Assembly: GCF_030818895.1 (NCBI RefSeq)
Contig: NZ_JAUTBA010000001.1
Span: 5,270,001 to 5,334,000 of the forward strand
DNA length: 64,000 bases
From: Sphingobacterium zeae
GTDB taxonomy: Bacteria; Bacteroidota; Bacteroidia; Sphingobacteriales; Sphingobacteriaceae
Direction: 5' to 3'
The notes below the pieces were generated by a model, which saw nothing but the letters and a program-made list of their open reading frames with translations, ran no database searches and was not told the origin of the DNA. Shown here piece by piece: positions 53,547 to 63,214 of the stretch (position 1 is its first letter; each line of letters begins with the position of its first letter). The translations under genes were made by a program, and so were the position numbers.

Positions 53547-56500
53547 ATGAAAAGAATATTCAATTCGCTGACTGTATTGCTTCTTATTTCTAGTGCAACT
53601 TACGCTCAGCAACCACAAAATAGAACGACTGCGACCAAAATAGCAGACGTATTGGCACAGCAGCCTGCCGAAGAAAAAGAAAAATTTTTGCTTGCCATGC
53701 ATGAGCTGGAAGGCTTCTCTGCTGACGATGTCGTCACTTTCCTTAAGGGACTTAAAGCACCGGGAAGCAATAACGCTCCGATAGAATTTGCAGCAAACAG
53801 CTATTCATTCTATGTAAATCAACCCGGTAAAGAACAGCAAAAAAGAGTTTTTGTTGAAGGTTTGGCAAAATCCATCTCGCAATTGAGTGAACCAACAAAT
53901 CAGGTCTTTGCCCTACGCCTGTTACGTCAATGCGCCGATAATACAGCTATACCAGCTGTCGCTAATTGTTTGACAAACGATTATCTTGCCGATGCAGCAG
54001 CGAGAACGCTGGTATCTATTCGTACCCCTGAATCGACAGCAGCCTTAGAAAAAGCTTTAGCTGCGTCAACGACAGAGAAAACTGCTATTGCCTTAGTTAC
54101 CGCACTCGGAGATTTAAAGGATATAAATGCGGAAAATGCTATTTTGGAATTGACCAAAAAATATAATTCGGACGGTTTTCAACGGACAGCATTAATCGCA
54201 TTGAGCAAAATAGGTGGCACAGCTTCCGAATCGCTATTCCAGGAAAGACTCACTGCTGCAGGTTACAGTTACGACAAATTTGATGCGGTTGGACTTGGTA
54301 TAGACTATGCCCAAGCGTTGATCGACAATAAACACGACCAAGATGCGGTTAAGTTTCTGAACAAATTTTTCCAGGAATCCCAAAAAGCCAAATCAATCAA
54401 CGGTCAAATTGCATCGCTTAAATTATTGACGACTATTGACCCAGCGAAACAACAAAAGAACTTATTAGCAGCAGTTAAGAGCGATAATGGTGCTTACCGT
54501 AACATTGCTTTACAATTACTCGGAAAATACGGAAAGGGCAGTGACGCAAAAAGCTTGCTTGCTTTAGCGAGCAAAAGTACACCAGAAGTTCAAGAAAGTG
54601 TATTGAACTACTTAGCCCACAATGGTTCGGCAAGCAGCTTAAAACTAATCCAGGCTTTAGTAAATAAAACACAGTCTCCAGTAACTAAATTAGCTGGATT
54701 AAGTGCTCTAAATACACTATCACAGGGAAAAGAAACCAATACTTTAATCCAGGCGCTCAACACAGATCAACAGTTCAACAATTCGGTAAAAGCGTTGATC
54801 CTATCATCTAAAGATGCAAATGTTGTTACCGATGTCAACAATGCGCTTGCTACGGTAGATGACGACAAAAAGATTCAATTGCTGGATATTTTAAGTAAAC
54901 GTTCCAACAATGCATCATCCAAAGCTGTATTAGCAATAAAGAGTGCAAATCCTGCTGTCGAAGAAGCGATCAACAAAGCACTTCCCAATGTTGCCCAGGA
55001 ATCGGATTTAGAAGAACTATTCAATAGGCTAAACAATACAACAGATAATAAATCTGCCGTTCTATTGCAACGTGCCCTAGTCAACGTGATTCAGTCAAGC
55101 ACAAATTCAAAAGGATTAACAGAAAAACTGGCAGCTAATATAGCGAAATCAGCAGCGCCTAATACCGCTAAATATTTCCCCATTTTTGCTGGGCTTGGTG
55201 ACGCACAGTCATTGCAAGCTGTAACTGCATACCTTAACAATAATAATACAAGTCTACGGTCAGCAGCAATTGAATCGTTAGCTGGCTGGTCTTCCTCCAA
55301 CGCACTTCCAGAATTGGTATCGCTTTCTCGAACAGAAAAAGACGATAATCTTTTCAATACAGTATACAGAGGATTGATCAAATCAATCTCTTCATCTTCA
55401 AATACACCTGAACAGAAAACCTTATTGTTGCGAGATGCATTCAGTGTCGCCAAAACAGCAGAACAGAAAAAAGCTGCGCTATCGGCATTGCAACCAACAG
55501 GAACATACCAGTCTTTCGTTTTCGCAGCTGACCTGATGAACGATCCCCAACTTACTGGAACAGCAACTAATGTCGCGATGAACATTGCAATGGACAATAA
55601 ATTCTACGGTAAGAAGGTTAGAGAAGTTTTGGAACAGGTCATCGGTAAATTGTCCGGTAGCGAAAGTGGATATCTCAAAGAAGCTGTTGTTCGTTATCTC
55701 GCTGAAATGCCCATCAAAGAGGGGTACGTTTCGATGTTCAATGGTAAAGACCTCAGTGGCTGGAAAGGATTGGTCGCCGACCCAATCAAACGCAGTAAGA
55801 TGAACGAGAAAACTTTAGTGACAGCACAAGCTAAAGCGGACGATATCATGCGTAAAGGCTGGACAGTAGCCAATGGTCAAATTGTATTCAGCGGAAAAGG
55901 TGACAATCTAGCAACCGTAAAACAATATGGTGACTTCGAAATGCTGGTAGACTGGAAACTGGAGAACTATGGTGGAATAGAGGGTGATGCTGGTATTTAC
56001 TTGAGAGGTACTCCTCAAGTACAGATTTGGGATATCGCCAATACAAGAGTCGGTGCCCAAGTTGGCTCCGGTGGATTATATAACAACCAAAAAAATGAAA
56101 GCAAACCATTGAAGGTCTCCGACAACGCTACCGGCGAATGGAATACGTTTAAAATCAAAATGCTAGACGATAAAGTCACGGTTTGGTTAAATGGACAATT
56201 AGTAACCGATAACATTCCTCTTGAAAACTATTGGGATAGAAACCAATCCATTTTCCCTACCGAACAAATTGAGTTACAAGCGCATGGTTCAGTTGTTTAT
56301 TATAGAGATCTTTTTATCAAGGAATTCCCAAGAAAGCAAATCTTTAAGTTGAGCGATCAAGAGAAAAAAGACGGGTTTGAAATACTTTTTGATGGAACAA
56401 ACCTCGACAAGTGGACAGAAAACCAAGCTTACGTGATCAATGACGAAGGTTATATCTGGGTGTATCCAAATGCAAAATTTGGTGGAAACCTCTACACAAA

Positions 56501-56948
56501 AGAGGAATATGCAGACTTCATTTATCGTTTCGACTTCAAATTGACTCCGGGTGCCAACAATGGGGTGGGAATACGGGCTCCTCTGGAGGGAGACGCCGCA
56601 TATGAAGCCATGGAGATCCAGGTGCTGGATGATGATGCAGATGTCTATAAAGACTTGAAGCAATATCAGTATAATGGTTCTATTTATGGCGTTGTTCCTG
56701 CTAAAAAAGGCTATTTAAAACCTGTTGGGGAGTGGAACGCTGAAGAAATAACCGTGAAAGGTAATCGCATCAAAGTTACCCTCAATGGTACTGTCATTGT
56801 GGATGCAGATATCGCAGAGGCAAGTAAAAATGGTACCTTGGACGGAAAACAACATCCTGGACTTAAACGGACCTCTGGTCATATCGGATTCTTGGGGCAC
56901 GGTACTGAAGTATTCTTCAAAGACATTCGGATAAAAAAACTCAAATAG
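53547..56948 (+). CDS. large secreted protein: HEAT-like repeats plus two DUF1080 domains
   Basis: 1,133 residues with a signal peptide (cut near YAQQ). Residues about 40-720 are short helical HEAT-like repeats (for example DNTAIPAVANCLTNDYLADA). Two C-terminal DUF1080 (3-keto-glycoside hydrolase type) domains follow. The first, about 725-930, begins GYVSMFNGKDLSGWKG; the second, about 940-1130, begins DGFEILFDGTNLDKW. Both are concanavalin-like beta-sandwich folds. Known DUF1080 enzymes hydrolyse 3-keto sugars made by Gfo/Idh/MocA partners; the adjacent oxidoreductase fits this. The helical part may be a scaffold. Function of the full protein is inferred. Confidence 0.88.
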   Translation: MKRIFNSLTVLLLISSATYAQQPQNRTTATKIADVLAQQPAEEKEKFLLAMHELEGFSADDVVTFLKGLKAPGSNNAPIEFAANSYSFYVNQPGKEQQKRVFVEGLAKSISQLSEPTNQVFALRLLRQCADNTAIPAVANCLTNDYLADAAARTLVSIRTPESTAALEKALAASTTEKTAIALVTALGDLKDINAENAILELTKKYNSDGFQRTALIALSKIGGTASESLFQERLTAAGYSYDKFDAVGLGIDYAQALIDNKHDQDAVKFLNKFFQESQKAKSINGQIASLKLLTTIDPAKQQKNLLAAVKSDNGAYRNIALQLLGKYGKGSDAKSLLALASKSTPEVQESVLNYLAHNGSASSLKLIQALVNKTQSPVTKLAGLSALNTLSQGKETNTLIQALNTDQQFNNSVKALILSSKDANVVTDVNNALATVDDDKKIQLLDILSKRSNNASSKAVLAIKSANPAVEEAINKALPNVAQESDLEELFNRLNNTTDNKSAVLLQRALVNVIQSSTNSKGLTEKLAANIAKSAAPNTAKYFPIFAGLGDAQSLQAVTAYLNNNNTSLRSAAIESLAGWSSSNALPELVSLSRTEKDDNLFNTVYRGLIKSISSSSNTPEQKTLLLRDAFSVAKTAEQKKAALSALQPTGTYQSFVFAADLMNDPQLTGTATNVAMNIAMDNKFYGKKVREVLEQVIGKLSGSESGYLKEAVVRYLAEMPIKEGYVSMFNGKDLSGWKGLVADPIKRSKMNEKTLVTAQAKADDIMRKGWTVANGQIVFSGKGDNLATVKQYGDFEMLVDWKLENYGGIEGDAGIYLRGTPQVQIWDIANTRVGAQVGSGGLYNNQKNESKPLKVSDNATGEWNTFKIKMLDDKVTVWLNGQLVTDNIPLENYWDRNQSIFPTEQIELQAHGSVVYYRDLFIKEFPRKQIFKLSDQEKKDGFEILFDGTNLDKWTENQAYVINDEGYIWVYPNAKFGGNLYTKEEYADFIYRFDFKLTPGANNGVGIRAPLEGDAAYEAMEIQVLDDDADVYKDLKQYQYNGSIYGVVPAKKGYLKPVGEWNAEEITVKGNRIKVTLNGTVIVDADIAEASKNGTLDGKQHPGLKRTSGHIGFLGHGTEVFFKDIRIKKLK

Positions 56949-56967
56949 TATAGATGTATAAGTAGAA

Positions 56968-56996
56968 GGGGGGATAAGGTATCTTATCCCCTTTTT
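56968..56996 (+). terminator. intrinsic terminator after the DUF1080 gene
   Basis: GGGGATAAG / CTTATCCCC, 9 bp with a four-base loop, is followed by TTTTT. It ends the oxidoreductase-DUF1080 transcript before the ROK gene. Confidence 0.8.
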
Positions 56997-57100
56997 GCTA
57001 AATAGCCAACTTACTTACCGATTAAGAAAATAACCAAATGATTCCAAAACTTTTGCTAAATTAAAGCCCTGAGGATTCTATTTCAAAAATATGATGTTTT

Positions 57101-58351
57101 ATGACTAAAGCCGTAAATTTACTGATTAACAAAAAATTGGAGAGTAAACCTGAAAAGAAAAATCTGTTCAATAAACTCTCCATTATAAAATTAATAGCCG
57201 AATTAGGATCTGTATCGGTAAATGACATTGTTAAAAACCTTTATTTAAGCTTGCCCACAGTGAATAGCTTAATCGCAGAATTACTGGAAGATGATTTTAT
57301 ACGTCAATTTGATAAAGGTGAATCTATTGGTGGGCGCAAACCTAATTTATATAAATTACGCGATGGATTGTTTCAGGTACTTTCGATTGAGCTCCAACGT
57401 TTCTCCATCACTATGAGTATAATGGACAACAACCAGAACATTATTGCTGAAACTGTTGAGCTGGATAATGAACTATCCCGCAATGGAGAAAATCTAGCCG
57501 CTATCACACAAATCGTTGATCAATATCTTATCGATAAATCAGTTGATATCGAGAACCTAACAGGTATTATCATTGGTATGCCTGGGCTGATCAACGCTGA
57601 AGAAGGTACCAACGAGACATTTTTACATGACGACAATCAATCCATAACAAATTATTTTGAGCACATATATAAAAAACCGGTCTTCATTCTGAATGATGTT
57701 AAAGGAGCGGCATACGCTGAACTGAAATTTGGTTTGGCAAAAAACACAAAAAACAGTTTAATTATCCTAATGGACTGGGGAATAGGTTTAGGAATCGTGT
57801 CCAATGGTGAAGTTTATCTTGGCCGGGATGGTTACTCGGGTGAAGTGGGACATATGCCCTTTATCGATAATGGCGAACTATGCTACTGTGGGAAAAGAGG
57901 TTGTTTGGAAACCGTAGCTTCCGGAATTGCTTTAGTCAACAATGCTAAACAGGAAATCCAGAAAGGAGAGCTGACTAAATTAAATGAGTTGCAACCCGAT
58001 GAATTACAACATTTAACACCAACGCATATTATTGAAGCCGCAAACAAAGGCGATCAATTTGCAATCAATCAGATTTCCAAACTGGGCACAAATCTTGGAA
58101 AAGCATTTGCATCACTGATCCAACTACTCAATCCGGAATTGATCGTACTAGGTGGAAAAATTGCAAAAGCAAATGAACTGATCACTATTCCGATACAACA
58201 GGCTATTAATTCGTATACCATGGCAATATTGAAAGAACACTGTGAAATAAAAGTTTCCAGTTTGAATCTTGACAGCAATACTGTGGGCCTTACAAACTAT
58301 TTTATCACAAAGTACTTATCAGTTGAACTACTTCGAAAATCCAAAATTTAA
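57101..58351 (+). CDS. ROK family transcriptional regulator
   Basis: A 416-residue repressor or sugar-kinase-fold regulator (NagC/XylR-like). The N-terminal winged HTH (about 25-80) contains VSVNDIVKNLYLSLPTVNSL. The ROK part has GIIIGMPGLIN near 150, GIGLGIVSNGEVYLGRDGYS and GEVGHMPF. A zinc-site CYCGKRGCLETVASG lies near 263-277, and LLNPELIVLGGKIAKA near the end. It probably senses a sugar or sugar phosphate and controls the neighbouring oxidoreductase-DUF1080 genes. Its stop overlaps the CoA-binding gene's stop by 4 bp, tail to tail. Confidence 0.92.
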   Translation: MTKAVNLLINKKLESKPEKKNLFNKLSIIKLIAELGSVSVNDIVKNLYLSLPTVNSLIAELLEDDFIRQFDKGESIGGRKPNLYKLRDGLFQVLSIELQRFSITMSIMDNNQNIIAETVELDNELSRNGENLAAITQIVDQYLIDKSVDIENLTGIIIGMPGLINAEEGTNETFLHDDNQSITNYFEHIYKKPVFILNDVKGAAYAELKFGLAKNTKNSLIILMDWGIGLGIVSNGEVYLGRDGYSGEVGHMPFIDNGELCYCGKRGCLETVASGIALVNNAKQEIQKGELTKLNELQPDELQHLTPTHIIEAANKGDQFAINQISKLGTNLGKAFASLIQLLNPELIVLGGKIAKANELITIPIQQAINSYTMAILKEHCEIKVSSLNLDSNTVGLTNYFITKYLSVELLRKSKI

Positions 58352-58707
58352 AATTGTCCTGTACTCAATAAGACCAGGGTACAGGCTCTTTCAGTTTTAA
58401 TACCATGCTCCATGGCGAGCTGCTCTAATTCAGGATTCTCTGCACCCGGGTTAAATATAATCCGTTTCGGTTTCGTTGCCAAAATATAGTCATAATATTC
58501 TTTCTGATTATGTTCACTGACGTACATCGTCACAGTATCGATATCGGAATAGACATTGCCTTTCTTTTCAATAGAAACTCCAGCTGCTTCACCCCCACTC
58601 AGACCAATATTAACAATATCATGTCCATGCCTATGCAGCATATTAGCGGCTTTATTGGAATAACGAGAAGGATTGCTACTAGCACCCAAAATCAAAGTTT
58701 TTTTCAT
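58348..58707 (-). CDS. CoA-binding protein (CoA_binding_2 type)
   Basis: A 119-residue single Rossmann-fold protein. TLILGASSNPSRYSNKAANM at the start is the CoA-binding glycine loop, and IIFNPGAENPELEQLAMEHG near 84 is the second conserved part. Short proteins of this class resemble the CoA-binding part of succinyl-CoA synthetase but lack the catalytic domain. Their role is poorly known. It lies between convergent ROK and the broken beta-lactamase-family gene. Confidence 0.88.
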   Translation of the reverse strand: MKKTLILGASSNPSRYSNKAANMLHRHGHDIVNIGLSGGEAAGVSIEKKGNVYSDIDTVTMYVSEHNQKEYYDYILATKPKRIIFNPGAENPELEQLAMEHGIKTERACTLVLLSTGQF

Positions 58708-58749
58708 TTTTATATCCGTTTATATCACCTATTGATCGCGCCCAAAAAC

Positions 58750-59941
58750 TTACTCATCAATGATAAAATCCCCGTGACTACTATAGGCATTTTTACGCAA
58801 TACCGGCATTCCCAAGATTTTATAAAGCTCGTCTAATTTAACCAAACTTCCATTAGTCATATTAGAAAGCAGAACAATGACAATATTTCTTTTTAGATCT
58901 CTTACGTAAATATGTCTAAAACCGTGCCACCAACCTGTATGGTATACGATATGATCATTAGCATGTTCAAACGTACGCCAGCCATAACCATAGCTAAAAA
59001 TCCCCTTTTTCGCATCAGGATATCCGCTATATGCCGAATCTAATGTGGACTGTTTTAACAGCTTTCCATCCCTCAAAGCGAGGTCAAAGCGATAAAGATC
59101 ACGAACGGTACTATAGATTCCCTTATCACCAAGTGGTCCATCCTGAAAATTTTGTACAACGGATCTCCTCCATATCTTATCGTGTCCGATAACGTTTGTA
59201 GGTATCTTATCATATACAGCCTTTGAAAGTGCAGCCGTATTTGTCATCCCGGCAACATTAAACACACTATCTTTCATATAAGTAGCAAAGTCTTGCTTTG
59301 ATACCTTCTCTATGATAGCCCCTAAGACCATAAAGTTCGAGTTATTATAAAAAAAACGTCCCCCGGGCGCACCATAACGATTCGGCTTAAACTCGGTCAG
59401 CATTTTCATTACATCCTGATTAGTCATCCCCTTCTTACGATCAGGCCAGTGTTTTTCTGAAAAGTATACGTAATTAGGTAATCCCGAACGATGAGTCAAT
59501 AACATTTTTATTGTAATGCCTGGATATGGAAAATCAGGATAGAAGTCATTGATCGTTTGATCGAGGCGCAACTTTCCAGCCTCCACCAACTTTAAAGTCC
59601 CGACGGCTGTCAGCGGCTTAGAAACGGGAAGCCAACTCAAATTTGTCGTCAATTTTTAGACTATCCCGTTTTAGATAATTAGCCCAGCCGAATGTATTTT
59701 GATATAAAATTTTTCCATCTTTGGCAATAAGAACATTTCCGTTGAAGGCAGCTTTTGAATGAAGATTCTTCATAAAAGCATCAATTTTCAAATCTGCATT
59801 ATTGGCATTATAAACCAATCTTGTACTATCCACTTTTGCCTGCGCTATTGCTGCTTCTTTCTGTTTTTTCTCTTTTGAATTACAGGCAACTGTAGATGCC
59901 AACAAAAGAGCGACCATTCCCTTTAAAAAAAATAATTTCAC
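58750..59941 (-). pseudogene. serine beta-lactamase-family lipoprotein, frameshifted in its active site
   Basis: Two overlapping frames encode one class-C-like serine hydrolase. The first (59941 to about 59627) has a lipoprotein signal (Cys20 in STVACNSKE) and runs to FELAS. The second (to 58750) resumes at VSKPLTAVGTLKLVEAGKLR, then LLTHRSGLPNY, FFYNNSNFMVLGAIIEKV (Tyr-x-Asn motif) and HTGWWHGF near the end. Joined, the motif reads S-V-S-K, the catalytic SxxK. One extra C in the CCC at 59626-59628 puts Ser and Lys in different frames. The intact protein would be about 400 residues. The cause may be decay, phase variation or a sequencing error. Confidence 0.85.
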
Positions 59942-60317
59942 TATATAATGTCTCCCGGATTCTTGTATTATTTGTATTGTATATTAATAAATATCACCCA
60001 TTTCTCTTCTATTAAATGATATAAAAATATCGAAGTTCGTAATCGAAGATCAAGTGTATCGATAATAATGCTAAAATGAAGATTTTAGTATAAAAAAACG
60101 AATTTTTTCCTCACTATATTGTTATTCATCTTTTATGTTACCTAATCTACTGACTACGTCATTCCTTTAAAAAAAAATCAGGCCTAATTAGGTGTAACGT
60201 ACGGATGGAATTGTCAATATAAACGGCCAGCTTTTCACTTTCACGAGCTCAGACTAATTTAAGAAACAAAAAAAGCCACTTTATTGCTAAAGTGGCTTTC
60301 ATTCCTTCGTTAAAGGA
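59942..60317. other. 376-bp intergenic region
   Basis: AT-rich sequence between the start of the frameshifted lipoprotein gene and the end of the PDH E2 gene. It holds the E2 terminator (60272-60299). Nothing else coding or structured stands out. Confidence 0.5.
60272..60299 (-). terminator. terminator of the pdhA-E2 genes
   Basis: A perfect 11-bp stem (AAAGCCACTTT / AAAGTGGCTTT) with a six-base loop follows the E2 stop. A run of A on the plus strand gives T on the transcript. Confidence 0.8.
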
Positions 60318-61946
60318 TTATGCTAACAATCTCACTGGATTTTCCACCAGAGATTTCAATGTCTGTAAAAATGCAGCTCCAGTTGCGCCATCTACCACAC
60401 GGTGATCACAGCCCAATGTTACTTTCATTACATTGCCTGGAACTACTGCGCCATTTTTAACAACAGGAACAGCCTGAATTGCTCCAACAGAAAGGATTGC
60501 ACCATCTGGAGAGTTTATGATGGAAGTAAATTCATCAATTCCGAACATCCCTAGGTTGGAAACTGTAAATGTAGATCCTTCCCAATCTGCAGGTTGTAGT
60601 TTTTTAGCTTTCGCTTTTTGCGCGAAGTCTTTCACCTCTGCAGAGATATGCGATAATGATTTTCCATCAGCAAAACGCACAACAGGAACTAATAAACCAT
60701 CTTCAACAGCCATTGCAACACCAATGTTGGTATGCTCATTGAAACGGATTTTATCGCCTTGCCATGAAGAGTTTACAGCAGGATGTTTTTTCAAGGCAAC
60801 AGCTACAGCTTTTACAACGATATCATTGAAAGAAACTTTTACTGGAGCAACTTCATTGATCTGGGCACGAGCAGCCATAGCATTATCCATGTCTATAGAT
60901 ACTGTCAAATAGAAGTGCGGTGCGGTAAACAAGGACTCAGCCAAACGACGCGCAATAGTTTTACGCATTTGGTTAACTGGTTTTTCCGTGTAACGTTCTT
61001 CCCCCACATACGTAGGTAAAGTAATCGCTTTTGCTTCTGCAGGAGCAGCTGCGGATTTTGTCTCTACAGGTTGTGCAGCAGCAGGAACGAATGACTCAAC
61101 GTCTTTCTTCACAATACGGCCACCATCTGCAGACCCCTTAATATCACTTAAGTTGATCCCTTTTTCTTGCGCAATTTTACGTGCTAAAGGTGAAGCTTTC
61201 ACACGAGAATCATCGTTGCTAACGGCCGGAGCTGCAGGAGATGATGCAGTTGAAGTAGCATCAGCTTTAGGAGTTTCAGTCGTTTCGGCCTTTGGCGCAT
61301 CAGATTTTTGATTCAACAACGGAGTAATGTCAGTTCCAGCAGGACCAACGATTGCTATAATGTCGTTAACCTTTGCAGCTTCTCCAGCTTCAAGACCGAC
61401 ATATAACAAGGTACCATCCGCATAGGCAGTAACTTCCATCGTAGCTTTATCCGTTTCTACATCTGCAATCGCATCGTCAGATTTGATCGTATCGCCAACT
61501 TTGAAGTTCCATTGCGCAATAACACCTTCTTTCATGGTATCACTCAACAACGGCATTGTGATCACGGTACATCCTAATTCCTCAGGAGTTACTGTACTTG
61601 CCGAAGATGCTGGAGCAGAAACTTCTTCTTCTTTTTTGTCTTCAGTTTTTTCTGCTGCTTTCTCAGCTTCAGGAGCATCTCCACTCAACAGCGCTTGAAA
61701 ATCTTCTCCTGGTTCGCCCAAAACTGCTATAACAGCGTCAATAGCTACTGCTTCGCCTTCTTTAGGACCAATATATAAAAGAGTTCCTTCTTGGTAAGAC
61801 TCAAAGTCCATCGTAGCTTTATCTGTTTCAATCTCCGCTACTAAATCACCAGAATTTACTTTATCACCAACTTTTTTGTGCCATTTCGCGATGACCCCTT
61901 CGGTCATTGTATCGCTCATTTTCGGCATTCTTACTACTTCAGCCAT
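60318..61946 (-). CDS. pdhC: pyruvate dehydrogenase E2, dihydrolipoamide acetyltransferase
   Basis: Core of the pyruvate dehydrogenase complex; it moves the acetyl group to CoA. The 542-residue protein has two lipoyl domains (Lys43 in ETDKATMDF and a second Lys near 166 in ETDKATMEV). Ala/Pro/Glu-rich linkers follow. A peripheral-subunit-binding domain near 250-285 (ASPLARKIAQEKGINLSDIK) precedes the catalytic domain ending with DHRVVDGATGAAFL (His near 515). It lies 29 bp after the E1-alpha gene. Confidence 0.96.
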   Translation of the reverse strand: MAEVVRMPKMSDTMTEGVIAKWHKKVGDKVNSGDLVAEIETDKATMDFESYQEGTLLYIGPKEGEAVAIDAVIAVLGEPGEDFQALLSGDAPEAEKAAEKTEDKKEEEVSAPASSASTVTPEELGCTVITMPLLSDTMKEGVIAQWNFKVGDTIKSDDAIADVETDKATMEVTAYADGTLLYVGLEAGEAAKVNDIIAIVGPAGTDITPLLNQKSDAPKAETTETPKADATSTASSPAAPAVSNDDSRVKASPLARKIAQEKGINLSDIKGSADGGRIVKKDVESFVPAAAQPVETKSAAAPAEAKAITLPTYVGEERYTEKPVNQMRKTIARRLAESLFTAPHFYLTVSIDMDNAMAARAQINEVAPVKVSFNDIVVKAVAVALKKHPAVNSSWQGDKIRFNEHTNIGVAMAVEDGLLVPVVRFADGKSLSHISAEVKDFAQKAKAKKLQPADWEGSTFTVSNLGMFGIDEFTSIINSPDGAILSVGAIQAVPVVKNGAVVPGNVMKVTLGCDHRVVDGATGAAFLQTLKSLVENPVRLLA

Positions 61947-61975
61947 TCTTTATTATATTATCAAGTTAAAGAGTA

Positions 61976-62971
61976 TTAATCTAAAATAAATGGATAGTCT
62001 TGTTGTACATATACATCTTTGTACAATTCATCTGCAGTTGGATAAGGAGATTCCTCTGCAAATTTCACCGACTCCTCAACGACCTTTTTCACATCAGCCT
62101 CAACTTCTGCAAACCAAGCGTCGTCTGCATAGTTGTTTTCTAAAATAGCATGTTTAGTCGACAACAATGGGTCACGGTCTTTATACGCTTCTAGTTCTTC
62201 TTTCGTACGATATTTAGCTGGATCAGACATGGAGTGTCCTTTGTAACGGTATGTACGAATTTCTAGGAATGTTGGACCTTCACCTGCACGAGCACGTTGA
62301 ACAGCTTCGTCCATCGCATTGTGTACAGCAACAACATCCATTCCATCAACCGGAGCAGAAGGCATATCGAAACCTAAGCCCATTTTGTAAATATCCTGCA
62401 TGTTCGTTGTACGTTGTACAGACGTCCCCATGGCATAACCATTGTTTTCACACACGAAGATAACAGGGAGTTTCCACAACATCGCCATGTTCAATGTCTC
62501 ATTGAATGCACCTTGACGCACAGCTCCATCACCCATATAACAGATATTTACATTATCTGTACCAAGATATTTCTCAGCAAATGCTATACCAGCACCTAAA
62601 GGAATCTGACCACCAACAATACCATGGCCACCCATGAATTTATGCTCCTTGGAGAAGAAGTGCATGGAGCCTCCTTTACCTTTGGAACAACCTGTGATCT
62701 TTCCATATAATTCAGCCATACAAGCATTGGCAGAAACGCCTTTAGCCAAAGCGTGGGCGTGATCACGATAAGCAGTGATTAAAGAATCTTCAGGCTTAAT
62801 AACCGACATCGTTCCAGCGACAACTGCTTCTTGTCCTATGTACAAGTGACAGAAACCACGAATCTTTTGCTGTCCGTAAAGTTGACCTGCTTTTTCTTCA
62901 AACTTACGCATAAGTAACATCGACTTATACCACTCCAAATATGTCTCTTTTGTTATAGGTGTTGAACTCAT
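61976..62971 (-). CDS. pdhA: pyruvate dehydrogenase E1 component, alpha subunit
   Basis: Decarboxylates pyruvate with thiamine diphosphate. The 331-residue alpha subunit has the ThDP motif GDGAVRQGAFNETLNMA ending in ENNGYAMGTS (about 150-180). The phosphorylation-loop-like RYKGHSMSDPAKYRTKEE lies near 245. The beta subunit gene is not in this window, so it must be encoded elsewhere, as in several Bacteroidota. It precedes the E2 gene in one transcript. A TAGATTTG element at 63006-63013 (minus strand) fits a -7 box without a clear -33. Confidence 0.95.
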   Translation of the reverse strand: MSSTPITKETYLEWYKSMLLMRKFEEKAGQLYGQQKIRGFCHLYIGQEAVVAGTMSVIKPEDSLITAYRDHAHALAKGVSANACMAELYGKITGCSKGKGGSMHFFSKEHKFMGGHGIVGGQIPLGAGIAFAEKYLGTDNVNICYMGDGAVRQGAFNETLNMAMLWKLPVIFVCENNGYAMGTSVQRTTNMQDIYKMGLGFDMPSAPVDGMDVVAVHNAMDEAVQRARAGEGPTFLEIRTYRYKGHSMSDPAKYRTKEELEAYKDRDPLLSTKHAILENNYADDAWFAEVEADVKKVVEESVKFAEESPYPTADELYKDVYVQQDYPFILD

Positions 62972-63160
62972 TTCAAAGTTTTGATTTTCTTACTATTCTA
63001 GACTACAAATCTAATAATTTTGGACGAATTTCCTTGTTCAAAAATCAATTTTATTTCTACTTTAAGACACTTCTAAGACATTTGATTTAAAGTATATAGC
63101 ATTTGATTACAAATAAATGAACGGCACAACCAAATAAATCAAAAACTTATGAAAATAAAA

Positions 63161-63190
63161 AAGCTAAACGACTTAATAATCATTTGGCTT
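63161..63190 (-). terminator. probable terminator of hisS
   Basis: An imperfect stem AAGCCAAA / TTTAGCTT with a 14-base loop is followed by TTTTTTATTTT on the minus strand. It lies 25 bp after the hisS stop. Confidence 0.5.
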
Positions 63191-63214
63191 AATCTATTCT
63201 ATACAAACTGTTCG

